From Nitrososphaerota archaeon (lineage in GTDB: Archaea > Thermoproteota > EX4484-205 > JAAOZP01): DNA of 64,000 bases. The notes beneath the pieces are model-generated. The model was not told the origin of the DNA. It made no database searches and saw only the letters and a program-made list of their open reading frames with translations. A program made the position numbers and the translations under genes. Shown in pieces: positions 49,434 to 58,336 of the stretch; the first letter of the stretch is position 1, and the number at the start of each line of letters is the position of its first letter. The DNA is taken from NCBI GenBank assembly GCA_011605725.1, contig JAAOZP010000004.1, positions 185,739-249,738 of the forward strand. Reading direction: 5' to 3'.

Positions 49434-50861
49434 TTATCCAATTATTTCTAGGAAGCCTAGTATATTGTCTTTTATCGACCTTATCAAAGGATGCTTTATT
49501 TCACCTGGCTTCTTAAGGCTCTCGAGTCTATGTATTCTGAAGTAGAGAGGCGGATGTGGGTCCCAGCCTAACCATTCTTGTAGAGCATATCCGCGCCTCG
49601 CTTCAAGCTGAAGCCTGCGGAAACCTATTTTTCTCAATGCATTAGCAAGGTTCTGCGGCTCTCCTATTTTGATGGCTGATTCTAAATCAGCCTTGGACTC
49701 GAAGAACTTAGCTATGAAGTAGACGGCTCCAAGAGCAATTATAAGATAGAAGTATCCTAAGAAGTATAGCAGCGGCCAGAAAACGTAAAACCTTAGAAGA
49801 TACTCCATGGAGGTCAGGAGGAAGAGAAATAACGGGTCTCTCCCCTTAAGATGGCTGAACTCATGTCCAATAACGCTCAATATCTCCTTCTCCTCCAGCT
49901 GGACGAGCAGCCCTGTAGTAACTAGGATTACTCCGCGGCTCGGCCAGGGTCCGGAGGCTGCAGCATTAGGCAGAGTTGTGTTAGAAACAACTATCTTAGG
50001 AACTGAAAGCTCGAATTTCTCCGCTGCCTGCTTAACAATCTCATAGAGATTCACGATTTTCACTGAAGCTCTTTCAGGGCTGCATTCCAACCCGTATTGG
50101 GATAAGGTTTCTACGCATGTTTCGTAGTTTAGCGGTTTCCCGAGCGCTAGGGTTTTACTATAAATGTCTTTCTTAATTTTCGAGAATATTTCAGCCCCAT
50201 GCCTGTTTAGGAAGGACTTGTATTCTGAAACGGGAATATTGTATTGGAAAACATGTATCAGAGGATTTTTCTCAGTGATATGCCAATCTCCCATTCTTCC
50301 AATAATTTTGTCTGAGAAAATGATGAGGATGAACTGCATTAATACGAGTACTATTGGAGCATACGATCCCAGTATTAGGAAGAGAATAATGCTGAGCGAG
50401 GTGAATAGGATGAAAAGGAGAAGCATGCTTTCGGAAAACATTCGATAGACAAAATTCTTACGGGCTTCAAAAAACCTTTCAGGAATTATTTCCTCACCCT
50501 CGACCCAGGTGAAGTAGACGGTTGTTTTTCTTCGCTGCTCTTCGAAAAACCTGACTGCAGTCACCAGGTTGCTTCTCAGCCAGCTTACAGCTGCATCTGG
50601 AACCTCGCCGCTGCTTAAAACCATTCTAACATCAATTGGTTTCCCAATGCTTACCTGGACGTCGATATACCACTTCCTATCTGGGTCAACAGCAGTAAAA
50701 AAGAGGAAACACCCTTTTTCAGAGGCTCCTTTCACAACATTCATAAAATGTTTCAAATTGGGAGCCACGTAGTTTTGATATATGAAATCAACCAGAGCCA
50801 TGTAATCTGCAGGAGTTATTTGAGTGTCTATTGTGAATGTGAGAGTTTTTTTCTCAATCAT
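49434..50861 (-). CDS. M48 (HtpX/Ste24-like) membrane metalloprotease with N-terminal extension
   Basis: 475 residues. The first 140 form a soluble extension (TFTIDTQITPADYMALVDFI; KWYIDVQVSIGKPIDVRMVL). Two membrane helices follow (SMLLLFILFTSLSIILFLIL; APIVLVLMQFILIIF), then LSVPKIVVSNTTLPNAAASG and the zinc site HEFSH at 333-337, with the third ligand in AKFFESKADLESAIK. Two more helices lie between them. The extension is not part of classical HtpX and may sense substrates. Intact. Confidence 0.88.
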   Translation of the reverse strand: MIEKKTLTFTIDTQITPADYMALVDFIYQNYVAPNLKHFMNVVKGASEKGCFLFFTAVDPDRKWYIDVQVSIGKPIDVRMVLSSGEVPDAAVSWLRSNLVTAVRFFEEQRRKTTVYFTWVEGEEIIPERFFEARKNFVYRMFSESMLLLFILFTSLSIILFLILGSYAPIVLVLMQFILIIFSDKIIGRMGDWHITEKNPLIHVFQYNIPVSEYKSFLNRHGAEIFSKIKKDIYSKTLALGKPLNYETCVETLSQYGLECSPERASVKIVNLYEIVKQAAEKFELSVPKIVVSNTTLPNAAASGPWPSRGVILVTTGLLVQLEEKEILSVIGHEFSHLKGRDPLFLFLLTSMEYLLRFYVFWPLLYFLGYFYLIIALGAVYFIAKFFESKADLESAIKIGEPQNLANALRKIGFRRLQLEARRGYALQEWLGWDPHPPLYFRIHRLESLKKPGEIKHPLIRSIKDNILGFLEIIG

Positions 50862-50977
50862 GCTTTGTTTTCCACATCCGTGTTTACGAGGGTGGATGCT
50901 TAAAATATAAATGTTTTCACAACAGTCTCACGTTAATATGCTGGGGGAAAGTTTATCTCAATCCTTTGGTCAAGCTA

Positions 50978-51745
50978 ATGCTTAGAGTCTTGAGGGTAAT
51001 AGTCCCTGCTGGAGGGTTTGCAAAACGTCTTCAACATCTTGGAGTGCATATGGCAAAGCCGCTTGTTAAGGTTTGCGACAGACCGATAATAGACTACACT
51101 ATGGAGAAAATAAGTATCTTAAACCCGAGCGAAGTCATCATAACAGTAAACCGGAAGTTTGAAAAAGATTTCAGAGAATGGCTTGCGTCCAGAAACTATG
51201 TTAATACGAGGCTGCAGGTTGAGGAAAGTACGCGGGAGGAGGAGAAACCTGGAACAATATTGTCGTTAGCGATGCTGGTTGACAATATTGAGCGTGACGA
51301 ATACCTTGTTATAGCTGGCGATAATCTTTTCTCGCTTGATTTAACGAAGTTTCTGAACTTCTATCATGATAAGAATGCGCCGCTTGTAGCGCTGTACGAC
51401 GTTGGCGATATTGATCTTGTTAAAATGTATTCCTGCGTAAAGCTTGCTGAAGATGGTAGAATAGTGGATTTCGTGGAGAAGCCTTTGAATCCGGCTTCAA
51501 CAATGATAGCTACTGCGATCTACATGTTTCCATGGGAATCGTTTGTAAAAATCAAGAAATACGTTGAGGAAGGCGGCCACAGGGATAGTCCAGGTCACTT
51601 TATATCCTGGCTTTGCAGAAAGGAGCCAGTATACGGCTACGTTTTCCAAGGGTACTGGTTCGACATCGGAACTCCAAAGACTTATGAGGAGGCATGCAGG
51701 TTTATGGAGAGCCTTAGAAAAAGACAGCTTAGTCTAACGGGTTAA
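50978..51745 (+). CDS. Sugar-1-phosphate nucleotidyltransferase
   Basis: From ATG 50978, 255 residues. VIVPAGGFAKRLQHLGVHMA, KPLVKVCDRPIIDYTMEKI is the nucleotide-binding GG.G.Rl..lt...pKpl signature (here degenerate: GGFAKRL). YLVIAGDNLFSLDLTKF, GRIVDFVEKP and YWFDIGTPKTYEEA are the Mg/sugar motifs of glucose-1-phosphate thymidylyl- or uridylyltransferases. No further sugar genes are adjacent. The frame reaches back to TTG 50966. Confidence 0.85.
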   Translation: MLRVLRVIVPAGGFAKRLQHLGVHMAKPLVKVCDRPIIDYTMEKISILNPSEVIITVNRKFEKDFREWLASRNYVNTRLQVEESTREEEKPGTILSLAMLVDNIERDEYLVIAGDNLFSLDLTKFLNFYHDKNAPLVALYDVGDIDLVKMYSCVKLAEDGRIVDFVEKPLNPASTMIATAIYMFPWESFVKIKKYVEEGGHRDSPGHFISWLCRKEPVYGYVFQGYWFDIGTPKTYEEACRFMESLRKRQLSLTG

Positions 51746-52064
51746 AACTGCTGCGCTTATGGATGAGGGAGACAAATAGGTTAACTATAGTTAAAACAAG
51801 GTTTTCCATCTTCATACTCGTCTTCCCCAGGCAGTCCGGCTACGTCTGCTTCCAACCGCGCGCCGGGTACGGCTCTAAGCAGCTTCTCCTACTATAGCGC
51901 GCGCTGGGAGAAGCATAAGCATCGTAACTCGTGGTAAGCATCACTCTTCTGGCGTGCTACGCCTCCCAACAGTGAGCTCCTCCGTGAAGAAGAGTGGGGG
52001 TCTAAACACGACTCCGGAGGATAGCTTAAAACTTTAAGAAATCTGAGCCAGAATATTCGTAGGA
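51746..52064. other. Gap with palindromes before the purine cluster
   Basis: CCGCGCGCC at 51856-51864 and TAGCGCGCGCT at 51895-51905, plus TGGCGTGCTA near 51950. No gene. TAGCTTAAAACTTTAAG near 52022 is a plausible promoter for purM. Confidence 0.55.
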
Positions 52065-53210
52065 ATGGCTTCCAGATACGGGGCGCTCGGCGTGGACGTG
52101 AATAAGAAGGGAGTGGAGTTTTTAAAGAGGATTACTGACGATGTTTTTCCAGAGGCCTTTTCCCCTGTTGTTAAAGATCCTTTAAACCCGGAATGGGGAA
52201 TAGTGCTTCACACAGACGGTGCTGGGACTAAGCCGGTGGTCTCCTACGTCTACTATAAGGAGACCGGCGAGGAAAAGTTCTTTGAAACCATGGCTGATGA
52301 CGTTGTCGCAATGAATGTTGATGACGCTGCGTGTGTAGGAGGAGTTCCAACTGCTTTCTCAGACTATGTTGCGGTAAATCCTTTTAAAGTCCCTAAACAG
52401 GAGCTTCTTAAGAGCTTGGCTAAAGGTTTTTCCAAGGTTTTTTCAAGACTCAGGGAGAACGGTGTTAAAGTTTTTTTCAGTGGCGGCGAGACAGCTGATC
52501 TTCCTGACATTGTCAGGACTTTTGACGTTTCAGGGACAGTAGTGGCTAGGGTTAAGCTCTCAGAAGTGATAACCGGTAGGGAAGTCTCATCGGGGAATGT
52601 TATAGTGGGGCTGAGAAGCGGAGGGAGGTCAACGTATGAAGAGAGGGAGAACAGTGGAATAATGTGTAACGGGATAACGCTTGCAAGACATTGCCTTTTA
52701 GTGAAAGAATACTTAGACAAGTATCCTGAGATAGGTTCGGAAGCCAAAGGGTATTACGGTCGTTTCAAAATAGATTCTTTCATAGATGAGCTTAACATGA
52801 GTATAGGGGAAGCATTATTGTCTCCCTCTAGGGTCTACCTGCCGATAATACTTAAAGTCATAAAAAAGGTTGAGGTTAAAGCAATAATTCATAATACTGG
52901 TGGAGGTTTAACAAAATGTTTGAAAATAGGTAGGAGCATAAGGTATGTGAAGGATAATCTTCCTGAGCCGGATCCAATATTTAGGCTCATCCAGGCTGAG
53001 AGCCGGGAGACCTGGAGAAACATGTATCGTAGCTTCAACATGGGAATAGGATTAGAGGTGATCGTCGAGAAAGGTGATGAGGACGATGTTATAGATGTAT
53101 CTGAAAAATTTCACGTCGATGCTCAGGTAATCGGCAGGTGTGAGAAATCCTCCGATGGAAACTCTCTCATCATTGTTTCGAAGAATGGTAGATTCAAGTA
53201 TCATGCCTAA
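52065..53210 (+). CDS. purM: Phosphoribosylformylglycinamidine cyclo-ligase (AIR synthase)
   Basis: 381 residues; makes aminoimidazole ribotide in step 5 of purine synthesis. GIVLHTDGAGTKPVVSYVYY, DDVVAMNVDDAACVGGVPTA, FFSGGETADLPDIVRTFDVS and KAIIHNTGGGLTKCLKIGRS are the ATP/FGAM-binding motifs. C-terminal glycine-rich GGLTK segment present. Start ATG 52065. It is separated from the main pur operon by the three genes 53276-54192, which run in the other direction. Confidence 0.93.
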   Translation: MASRYGALGVDVNKKGVEFLKRITDDVFPEAFSPVVKDPLNPEWGIVLHTDGAGTKPVVSYVYYKETGEEKFFETMADDVVAMNVDDAACVGGVPTAFSDYVAVNPFKVPKQELLKSLAKGFSKVFSRLRENGVKVFFSGGETADLPDIVRTFDVSGTVVARVKLSEVITGREVSSGNVIVGLRSGGRSTYEERENSGIMCNGITLARHCLLVKEYLDKYPEIGSEAKGYYGRFKIDSFIDELNMSIGEALLSPSRVYLPIILKVIKKVEVKAIIHNTGGGLTKCLKIGRSIRYVKDNLPEPDPIFRLIQAESRETWRNMYRSFNMGIGLEVIVEKGDEDDVIDVSEKFHVDAQVIGRCEKSSDGNSLIIVSKNGRFKYHA

Positions 53211-53275
53211 AACGTCGAAGTAAAGAAATTGCTAACGGTTCGACTAGGGGCATGAAGCTGAATGAACTATCTTGT

Positions 53276-53512
53276 TCAATGCTCCGGAGAGAAAGATATT
53301 AGTGTTTCAGTATGCTCCACGTGTTCAAGCTTCTCTAAAACCTCGTATATTGTTTTTCTGAGCTCCTCCAAGTTCTTGGATTCAATCACTAGTACTGCAT
53401 CATATCTTCCTAAGACTGAGTTTGCCAGTTTAACACCCTTAACCCTCCTTGCTCTCACAACCTCTTCGGAAGTACCTGGTTTGGTTCTAACAAGGATGAA
53501 GGCCCTAATCAT
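53276..53512 (-). CDS. Lrp/AsnC-type effector-binding (RAM) domain protein
   Basis: 78 residues, a stand-alone RAM domain: MIRAFILVRTKPGTSEEVVR, VKGVKLANSVLGRYDAVLVI, ESKNLEELRKTIYEVLEKLE. There is no helix-turn-helix, so it cannot bind DNA itself; it may bind small effectors and heterodimerise. It lies six bases from a paralogue (about 40% alike by eye). Confidence 0.85.
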   Translation of the reverse strand: MIRAFILVRTKPGTSEEVVRARRVKGVKLANSVLGRYDAVLVIESKNLEELRKTIYEVLEKLEHVEHTETLISFSPEH

Positions 53513-53518
53513 CTCAAG

Positions 53519-53752
53519 TCACTGCAAAACTATGGATGTCTCTGTCCTAACAATGTTCGGAATTCTTTCAATAACCTCGTAGAGCAGCCTAGTTAATTCC
53601 TCGGGGCTCTCGGCTTCAACCGCTGCCACAACGTCAAACCTCCCATAGATAGGGTCGGCTGAATGGACACCTTTAATCTTCTTCATTTCGTTTGAAACTT
53701 CTATGGATGTTCCAGGCTTCGTCACGAGGAACACGTATGCCTTAACAACCAT
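53519..53752 (-). CDS. Lrp/AsnC-type effector-binding (RAM) domain protein
   Basis: 77 residues: MVVKAYVFLVTKPGTSIEVS, KKIKGVHSADPIYGRFDVVA, AVEAESPEELTRLLYEVIER. Paralogue of the next gene, same two-gene operon. AGGAAGTATTTAATCG before it resembles a TATA region. Confidence 0.85.
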   Translation of the reverse strand: MVVKAYVFLVTKPGTSIEVSNEMKKIKGVHSADPIYGRFDVVAAVEAESPEELTRLLYEVIERIPNIVRTETSIVLQ

Positions 53753-53841
53753 AGTTAAACATGGTTAAAGGAAGTATTTAATCGTTTTCCTGAGCCAATA
53801 TCAATAATTACGGATAAAAAGCTGTGTTGCCGAAGATTTTC

Positions 53842-54192
53842 CTACTCCACCCTCACCGCGGTTCCTACGGCAGTGATTACTATAAAGCCCTCCAGGATTT
53901 CAGAGGTTTCGAAATCTATGCCGACAACCCCGTTCGCACCAATCGAGGCTGCTCTCCTCATAAGGTTCTCAAGCGCTTCGTTCCTTGCTTTCTCGATTTC
54001 CGAAAGGTATGCTTCCGACTTCCCCCCGACCAGCGCCTCTATCCCGGCTACGAATCTTCCAAGCGCGCCTCTCGTCCTCACTGTTTGCCCGAAGACTATG
54101 CCCAGGCTCCTCACGATTCTCATCCCAGGTATTTCAGGAGTCGTGGAGAGGTAGATTTGACCGGGTGGGGGTGGAGGAACAGAGGATTCCAT
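53842..54192 (-). CDS. YbjQ/UPF0145 family protein
   Basis: 116 residues. YLSTTPEIPGMRIVRSLGIV, FGQTVRTRGALGRFVAGIEA, LVGGKSEAYLSEIEKARNEA, LENLMRRAASIGANGVVGID form a complete UPF0145 domain (heavy-metal-binding-like, pentameric). Function unknown; the family is sometimes annotated as metal-binding. Confidence 0.9.
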   Translation of the reverse strand: MESSVPPPPPGQIYLSTTPEIPGMRIVRSLGIVFGQTVRTRGALGRFVAGIEALVGGKSEAYLSEIEKARNEALENLMRRAASIGANGVVGIDFETSEILEGFIVITAVGTAVRVE

Positions 54193-54276
54193 GAAGTATT
54201 CTCGTAATGGGTGAAGATAAGCTTTAAGCCCTAGGGTTGGAAACGTTTTTTAAACACCTTTGGAGAAAAAGCTTCT

Positions 54277-55218
54277 ATGTGGCTGGCTGAGGATCCTTTA
54301 ACCGGCGGAGAAACACTTGTTGTCAAATATTCTAACCTAGGCATCGGTAGACTGTTAAGGGGGAAGGTCAGGGACATTTACGACTTGGGCGAGGAGCTTT
54401 TGATATACCATACCGACAGGGTTTCAGCATTCGACGTCGTGCTTCCGACACCCATACCTAGAAAGGGAGAATACCTGCAGAAGCTAACAGTATTCTGGAT
54501 GAAGAGGAGCAGGAGCGTGTTTCCAAACCATCTTATAGATGCTGTGGATGAGAGGAGCATACTTGTCAGGAAGGCCCAGAGGATTAATGTTGAATGGGTT
54601 GTTAGGAAATACGTTTACGGATCATTGTGGAGGGCCTACAGCGAGGGCAGGAGGGAAATATACGGGTTAAGGTTCCCCGAGGGGCTTAAGATGGCTGAGG
54701 AGCTTCCAGAACCAGTGTTAACACCCACTACGAAGGCCGATGTTGGTCACGACAGAGAGATCACTAGGGCTGAAGCCCTTGAGATGAAGCTTCTGGACGC
54801 GGATACTTGGCGTACGCTGGAGGAGGCTGCTTTAAAGCTGTACGAGTTTTACGAGGCTGAAGCCAGGAAAGCAGGAATCATAATACCCGACTTCAAAATA
54901 GAGTTCGGCTTCTACAGGGACGAGTTGATCCAGATAGACGAACCGCCTACGCATGACTCCGCTAGACTCTGGCCAGTCAAGTATTACAGGGTTGGAGAAC
55001 CTCAGGAGTCGCACTGTCTGGATAAAGAGTTTCTCAGGGAATGTTTGAGAAGAATGGGTTTCGTTGGCGAGGGGAAGCCGCCTGAACTGCCTCCTCCAGT
55101 TGTTAAGGAGGTTTCTAAAAGATGCGTCGGAGCGTACAAGGTGCTTGCCGAGGGCGTTAGCGTCGACAGCCTGAGTTTGCTGAGTGTCGAAGATGTTCTA
55201 GCTAACCTTTCAAAATAA
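54277..55218 (+). CDS. purC: SAICAR synthetase
   Basis: 313 residues; ligates aspartate to CAIR. GRLLRGKVRDIYDLGEELLI, YHTDRVSAFDVVLPTPIPRK, VEWVVRKYVYGSLWRAYSEG, LTPTTKADVGHDREITRAEA and ELIQIDEPPTHDSARLWPVK are all family motifs. Slightly extended at the N-terminus (WLAEDPLTGGETLVVKY). TTTTTTAAACACC before it fits a promoter. First gene of the rightward pur operon. Confidence 0.95.
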   Translation: MWLAEDPLTGGETLVVKYSNLGIGRLLRGKVRDIYDLGEELLIYHTDRVSAFDVVLPTPIPRKGEYLQKLTVFWMKRSRSVFPNHLIDAVDERSILVRKAQRINVEWVVRKYVYGSLWRAYSEGRREIYGLRFPEGLKMAEELPEPVLTPTTKADVGHDREITRAEALEMKLLDADTWRTLEEAALKLYEFYEAEARKAGIIIPDFKIEFGFYRDELIQIDEPPTHDSARLWPVKYYRVGEPQESHCLDKEFLRECLRRMGFVGEGKPPELPPPVVKEVSKRCVGAYKVLAEGVSVDSLSLLSVEDVLANLSK

Positions 55219-55536
55219 ACAATTTTCACTATTGGAAATGGGTTGAACATACGGTGCCTCATATTGATGCTTATATGCTGAATCCTACTAAGGATGGTGA
55301 AGATAGTGGTTACGCGTTCAATTTTTGTCTGTAGAGTTTAGAAGCTGGCTTCTAGCGGGTCGACTAGGCCTTCTATTTTCCACTAAGGATGACAGTAAAC
55401 CAGTTTTCAAAAGCATAGTGTTGTGAAACGCGTGCTGCCCCTTCCAACGAGGAGTCTTTTTAACACGAACATGTGTAATTTTACTGGTTTATGTCACAAA
55501 TTTTTAATAAGCCGTCTGAAATGTTTTTGGCTGTAG
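55219..55536. other. Gap between purC and purF1
   Basis: No gene. Contains an inverted repeat TAGAAGC-TG-GCTTCTA (55339-55354) and a degenerate ACGCGTGCT near 55428. TTTTTAATAAGCC at 55500 is the likely promoter of purF1. Confidence 0.5.
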
Positions 55537-57024
55537 ATGCTTAAGGAGAGCTGTGGCGTGTTTGGGGCGAAGTGTTTCAACGGTAAGTGTGTTTTCGACT
55601 TTCTCTACTGGGGTCTTGTGGCGCAGAACCATAGGGGGCACGAGTCTTATGGTTTTTTGACGTATGCCGGGGGTTTCAGGCGTCACGTGAACGTTGGGCT
55701 TGTTCCGCAGATTTTTGGAGAGAGGTATTCTAGGTGGCGTGGCTTCCTCCAGGGCTCTGTCGGTATTGCTCACGTCAGGTATGGAACGTCTGGGGATAGG
55801 AGTTCCCTGTCCCGGCTGAACGATGCGCAACCGATGATCTCTTCCTACGCGGGTGAGAAGATTGGTTTCGCTTTCAACGGTAACATTGTTAACGTTAACG
55901 AGCTTAGGAGCAGGTTGAAGGCTTCGGGCGATTCTGGAGCGGGCTGTGATGCAGCTGTCTTGTCTAAAATCCTTGCTATCAGTGTTGGAGACGGGTTGAT
56001 GAGTGGTGTTGAACACTGCATGAGGAATGTTGAAGGAGCATTCTCCGCCGTGTGTCTCAGGTCTAACGGGGAGCTTTTCGCCTTCAGAGACCCGCTGGGT
56101 ATTAGGCCTCTCAGCATTGGGGAGAGTGAGGATGGTACGGTTAAAGCTTTCTCCTCCGAGACTGTTGGACTTGATATTAACGGTCTGAGGTTTACGAGTG
56201 ACGTTGAGCCCGGTGAGATTGTTGTCTTTAATAAGGATGGTGTCGTGAGGGAGAGACTTGTTAAAAAGGATCGGACTGCTTTCTGCGCTTTCGAATACGC
56301 TTACTTCGCTAGGCCGGATTCCATGCTAAACGGGAAGTATGTTTACAGCGTGAGGGAGGATTTTGGCAGAAACCTGGGAAGGAGGTTTAGGGATGTCGTT
56401 GAGAAGTCTGACGTGATTCTTTCAATGCCTGAGACTGCTGAGGACGCCGCCTACGGTCTGCACGAGGAAACCGGTTTGAAATGGGAAAGGATTCTCAGGA
56501 GGCACAGGTATGTTACTCAAAGGGCTTTTATTCTTGAGCCCAGTGAAAGGGTTTCAACAATCGATAAGAAGGTGAACATTATGAACGGCAGGCTTAAAGG
56601 CAAGAAGGTTATTGTTGTCGACGACAGTATCGTCAGAGGAGACACCACTAGGACCGTGGTTAGGAAGCTTAGGAGGGCTGGCGCCGAGAAGGTCTATCTA
56701 TTCATAACTTTCCCAAGAATAACACATCCCTGTTTCTACGGTGTCGACATGGCTACTTTCTCAGAGCTTATCGGCTTCAGGTTTGACGAGGAGGGTGTTG
56801 CCAAGCAGGTTGGCGCCGACGGGGTTTTCTACCAGCCTTTGGAGGACTATGTCAAGGCTACGGGAATGGGTTTCAACGAGCTTTGCCTAGCATGCGTCAC
56901 GGGAGAGTATCCGACTGAGCTTGCTCAGAAGATGGCTGAAGCCGCTAAGGCTTCAAAGGATGTTAAGGATGAGAGGCGGATATATGAGAGGACTGAGCTT
57001 ACGGGGCGGGAGTGGTCTGCATGA
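55537..57024 (+). CDS. purF: Amidophosphoribosyltransferase (catalytic copy)
   Basis: 495 residues. A short propeptide MLKES precedes the nucleophile Cys6 (CGVFGAK). HVRYGTSGDRSSLSRLNDAQ and GFAFNGNIVNVNEL hold the glutamine-binding and oxyanion residues, so the glutaminase is intact. VIVVDDSIVRGDTTRTVVRK is the PRPP site. C-terminal LCLACVTGEYP and cysteines could hold an Fe-S cluster as in Bacillus-type PurF. It overlaps the second copy by four bases (ATGA). Confidence 0.92.
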   Translation: MLKESCGVFGAKCFNGKCVFDFLYWGLVAQNHRGHESYGFLTYAGGFRRHVNVGLVPQIFGERYSRWRGFLQGSVGIAHVRYGTSGDRSSLSRLNDAQPMISSYAGEKIGFAFNGNIVNVNELRSRLKASGDSGAGCDAAVLSKILAISVGDGLMSGVEHCMRNVEGAFSAVCLRSNGELFAFRDPLGIRPLSIGESEDGTVKAFSSETVGLDINGLRFTSDVEPGEIVVFNKDGVVRERLVKKDRTAFCAFEYAYFARPDSMLNGKYVYSVREDFGRNLGRRFRDVVEKSDVILSMPETAEDAAYGLHEETGLKWERILRRHRYVTQRAFILEPSERVSTIDKKVNIMNGRLKGKKVIVVDDSIVRGDTTRTVVRKLRRAGAEKVYLFITFPRITHPCFYGVDMATFSELIGFRFDEEGVAKQVGADGVFYQPLEDYVKATGMGFNELCLACVTGEYPTELAQKMAEAAKASKDVKDERRIYERTELTGREWSA

Positions 57025-58334
57025 CTGGAATACTTGGAATATATCTTTTCGACGAAAGGTGGAACGCTGGGAGCTTCGGAGTATACGGGTTGATGGCTTT
57101 ACAGCATAGGGGTCAGGAGACGGCTGGGATGGAGCTCATAGGACAGGCTAGGTGGCGAGTATCCGGGAAAGGCTTGGTTGAAGATGTTTTAAGCCATTTA
57201 GGGGCTGAGGGGCATATTTGCTTGGGTGCAGTATCCCCGTATCCTGTTGAAGCCGAGGAGGATATTCAGCCTATTGCCCTAAGCGAGAGAGTCTCGGTGG
57301 CTTTAGACGGCAGGGTGACAGGAATCAAGGGATATTCTTGGGATGCTTCACTAAGCTATGAGGGTAACCTTAGGAGGGCGTTCGCAAGCTCCGTCGGAGG
57401 TAATGGGGAAATAGAGGCTGTTAAAGAGTTTTTCGACAACTGTAAGGGAGGTTTTTCCTACATCGCTGTGAACCACCGTATGGAGATGGTTGCTGGAAGA
57501 TGCAGCCTTGGCGTTAAGCCGCTAGTACTGGGTAAATTCGGGTTTGAAGGCGGGATAGTTGCTTCAGAGAGCTGCGTGATGGACGTTGTCGGCGAGAGGG
57601 TTCCGATAAGCCCTGCTGAGAATATTGAGGCGGGGGATGCAATGGTTTTCACACCTTTCTCGGCACGACTGGTTAAGGGTGGCGATTCATCTGGCAAGGC
57701 TTACTGCAGCTTCGAATACGTGTATCTCGCTAGGCCCGACTCATATGTTAACGATATTCCAATATACAGGGTTAGGAGGAACATAGGTAGGAGGCTTTCA
57801 GAGGAAGGCAGGGTGGATGCCGACGTGGTGATAGGCGTTCCTGAGACAGCAATACCCTTCGCAATGGCATATTCCAACGAGACGGGCATACCTATAGAGA
57901 AGGGTTTCGAGCTTACTGGCAGGAGGGTTAGGAGCGCGTTGAGGCCAGACCAGTTTGAAAGGCTCAAAGGCGTTCAGCTTAAGCTGAACGTGATAAGCGA
58001 GGCGGTTAGGGGTAAGAGGGTTATTCTTATTGACGACAGCGTTGTAAGGGGTAACACGCTTGCAAACATAGTCTACTTGATGAAGGAGAAGGGTGCTAAG
58101 GAGATACATGTCAGAATAGGGAGCCCGCACATTGTTTCCCACTGTCCCTTTGGCGTTGAGGTTCCGCCTGAGGATGAGCTGATTGGAAGACACTTGTCTG
58201 AGGAGAAGATAGCTGAGGTTGTTGGTGCAGACTCTTTCAAATACCTAAGTATAGAGGGCTTGATTGATGCGATAGGTTTGAGGAGAGATGAACTGTGTTT
58301 AGGCTGCTTCAATTGTGAGTATCCGGAGGTGTAA
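57021..58334 (+). CDS. PurF paralogue with degenerate glutaminase site
   Basis: 437 residues from ATG 57021 (the ATGA overlap with purF1 fixes the start; GTG 57012 would add three). MTGILGIYLFDERW replaces the family's C-G-I-x-G: the nucleophile cysteine is threonine. The HVRYST-like loop is GAVSPYPVEAEEDIQPIALS, and the HNG oxyanion motif is ALDGRV. The transferase half is intact: VIGVPETAIPFAMAYSNETG, VILIDDSVVRGNTLANIVYL, RIGSPHIVSHCPFGVEVPPE, and ELCLGCFNCEYPEV. It may use ammonia, form a complex with PurF1, or regulate it. Confidence 0.85.
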   Translation: MTGILGIYLFDERWNAGSFGVYGLMALQHRGQETAGMELIGQARWRVSGKGLVEDVLSHLGAEGHICLGAVSPYPVEAEEDIQPIALSERVSVALDGRVTGIKGYSWDASLSYEGNLRRAFASSVGGNGEIEAVKEFFDNCKGGFSYIAVNHRMEMVAGRCSLGVKPLVLGKFGFEGGIVASESCVMDVVGERVPISPAENIEAGDAMVFTPFSARLVKGGDSSGKAYCSFEYVYLARPDSYVNDIPIYRVRRNIGRRLSEEGRVDADVVIGVPETAIPFAMAYSNETGIPIEKGFELTGRRVRSALRPDQFERLKGVQLKLNVISEAVRGKRVILIDDSVVRGNTLANIVYLMKEKGAKEIHVRIGSPHIVSHCPFGVEVPPEDELIGRHLSEEKIAEVVGADSFKYLSIEGLIDAIGLRRDELCLGCFNCEYPEV

Positions 58335-58336
58335 GG

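Noticed and set aside
1838..51905. Palindrome as a rho-independent terminator or ordinary operator
   Set aside because: Copies lie on no fixed side of genes, are often not followed by T runs, and occur inside coding remnants; neither role explains the truncations.
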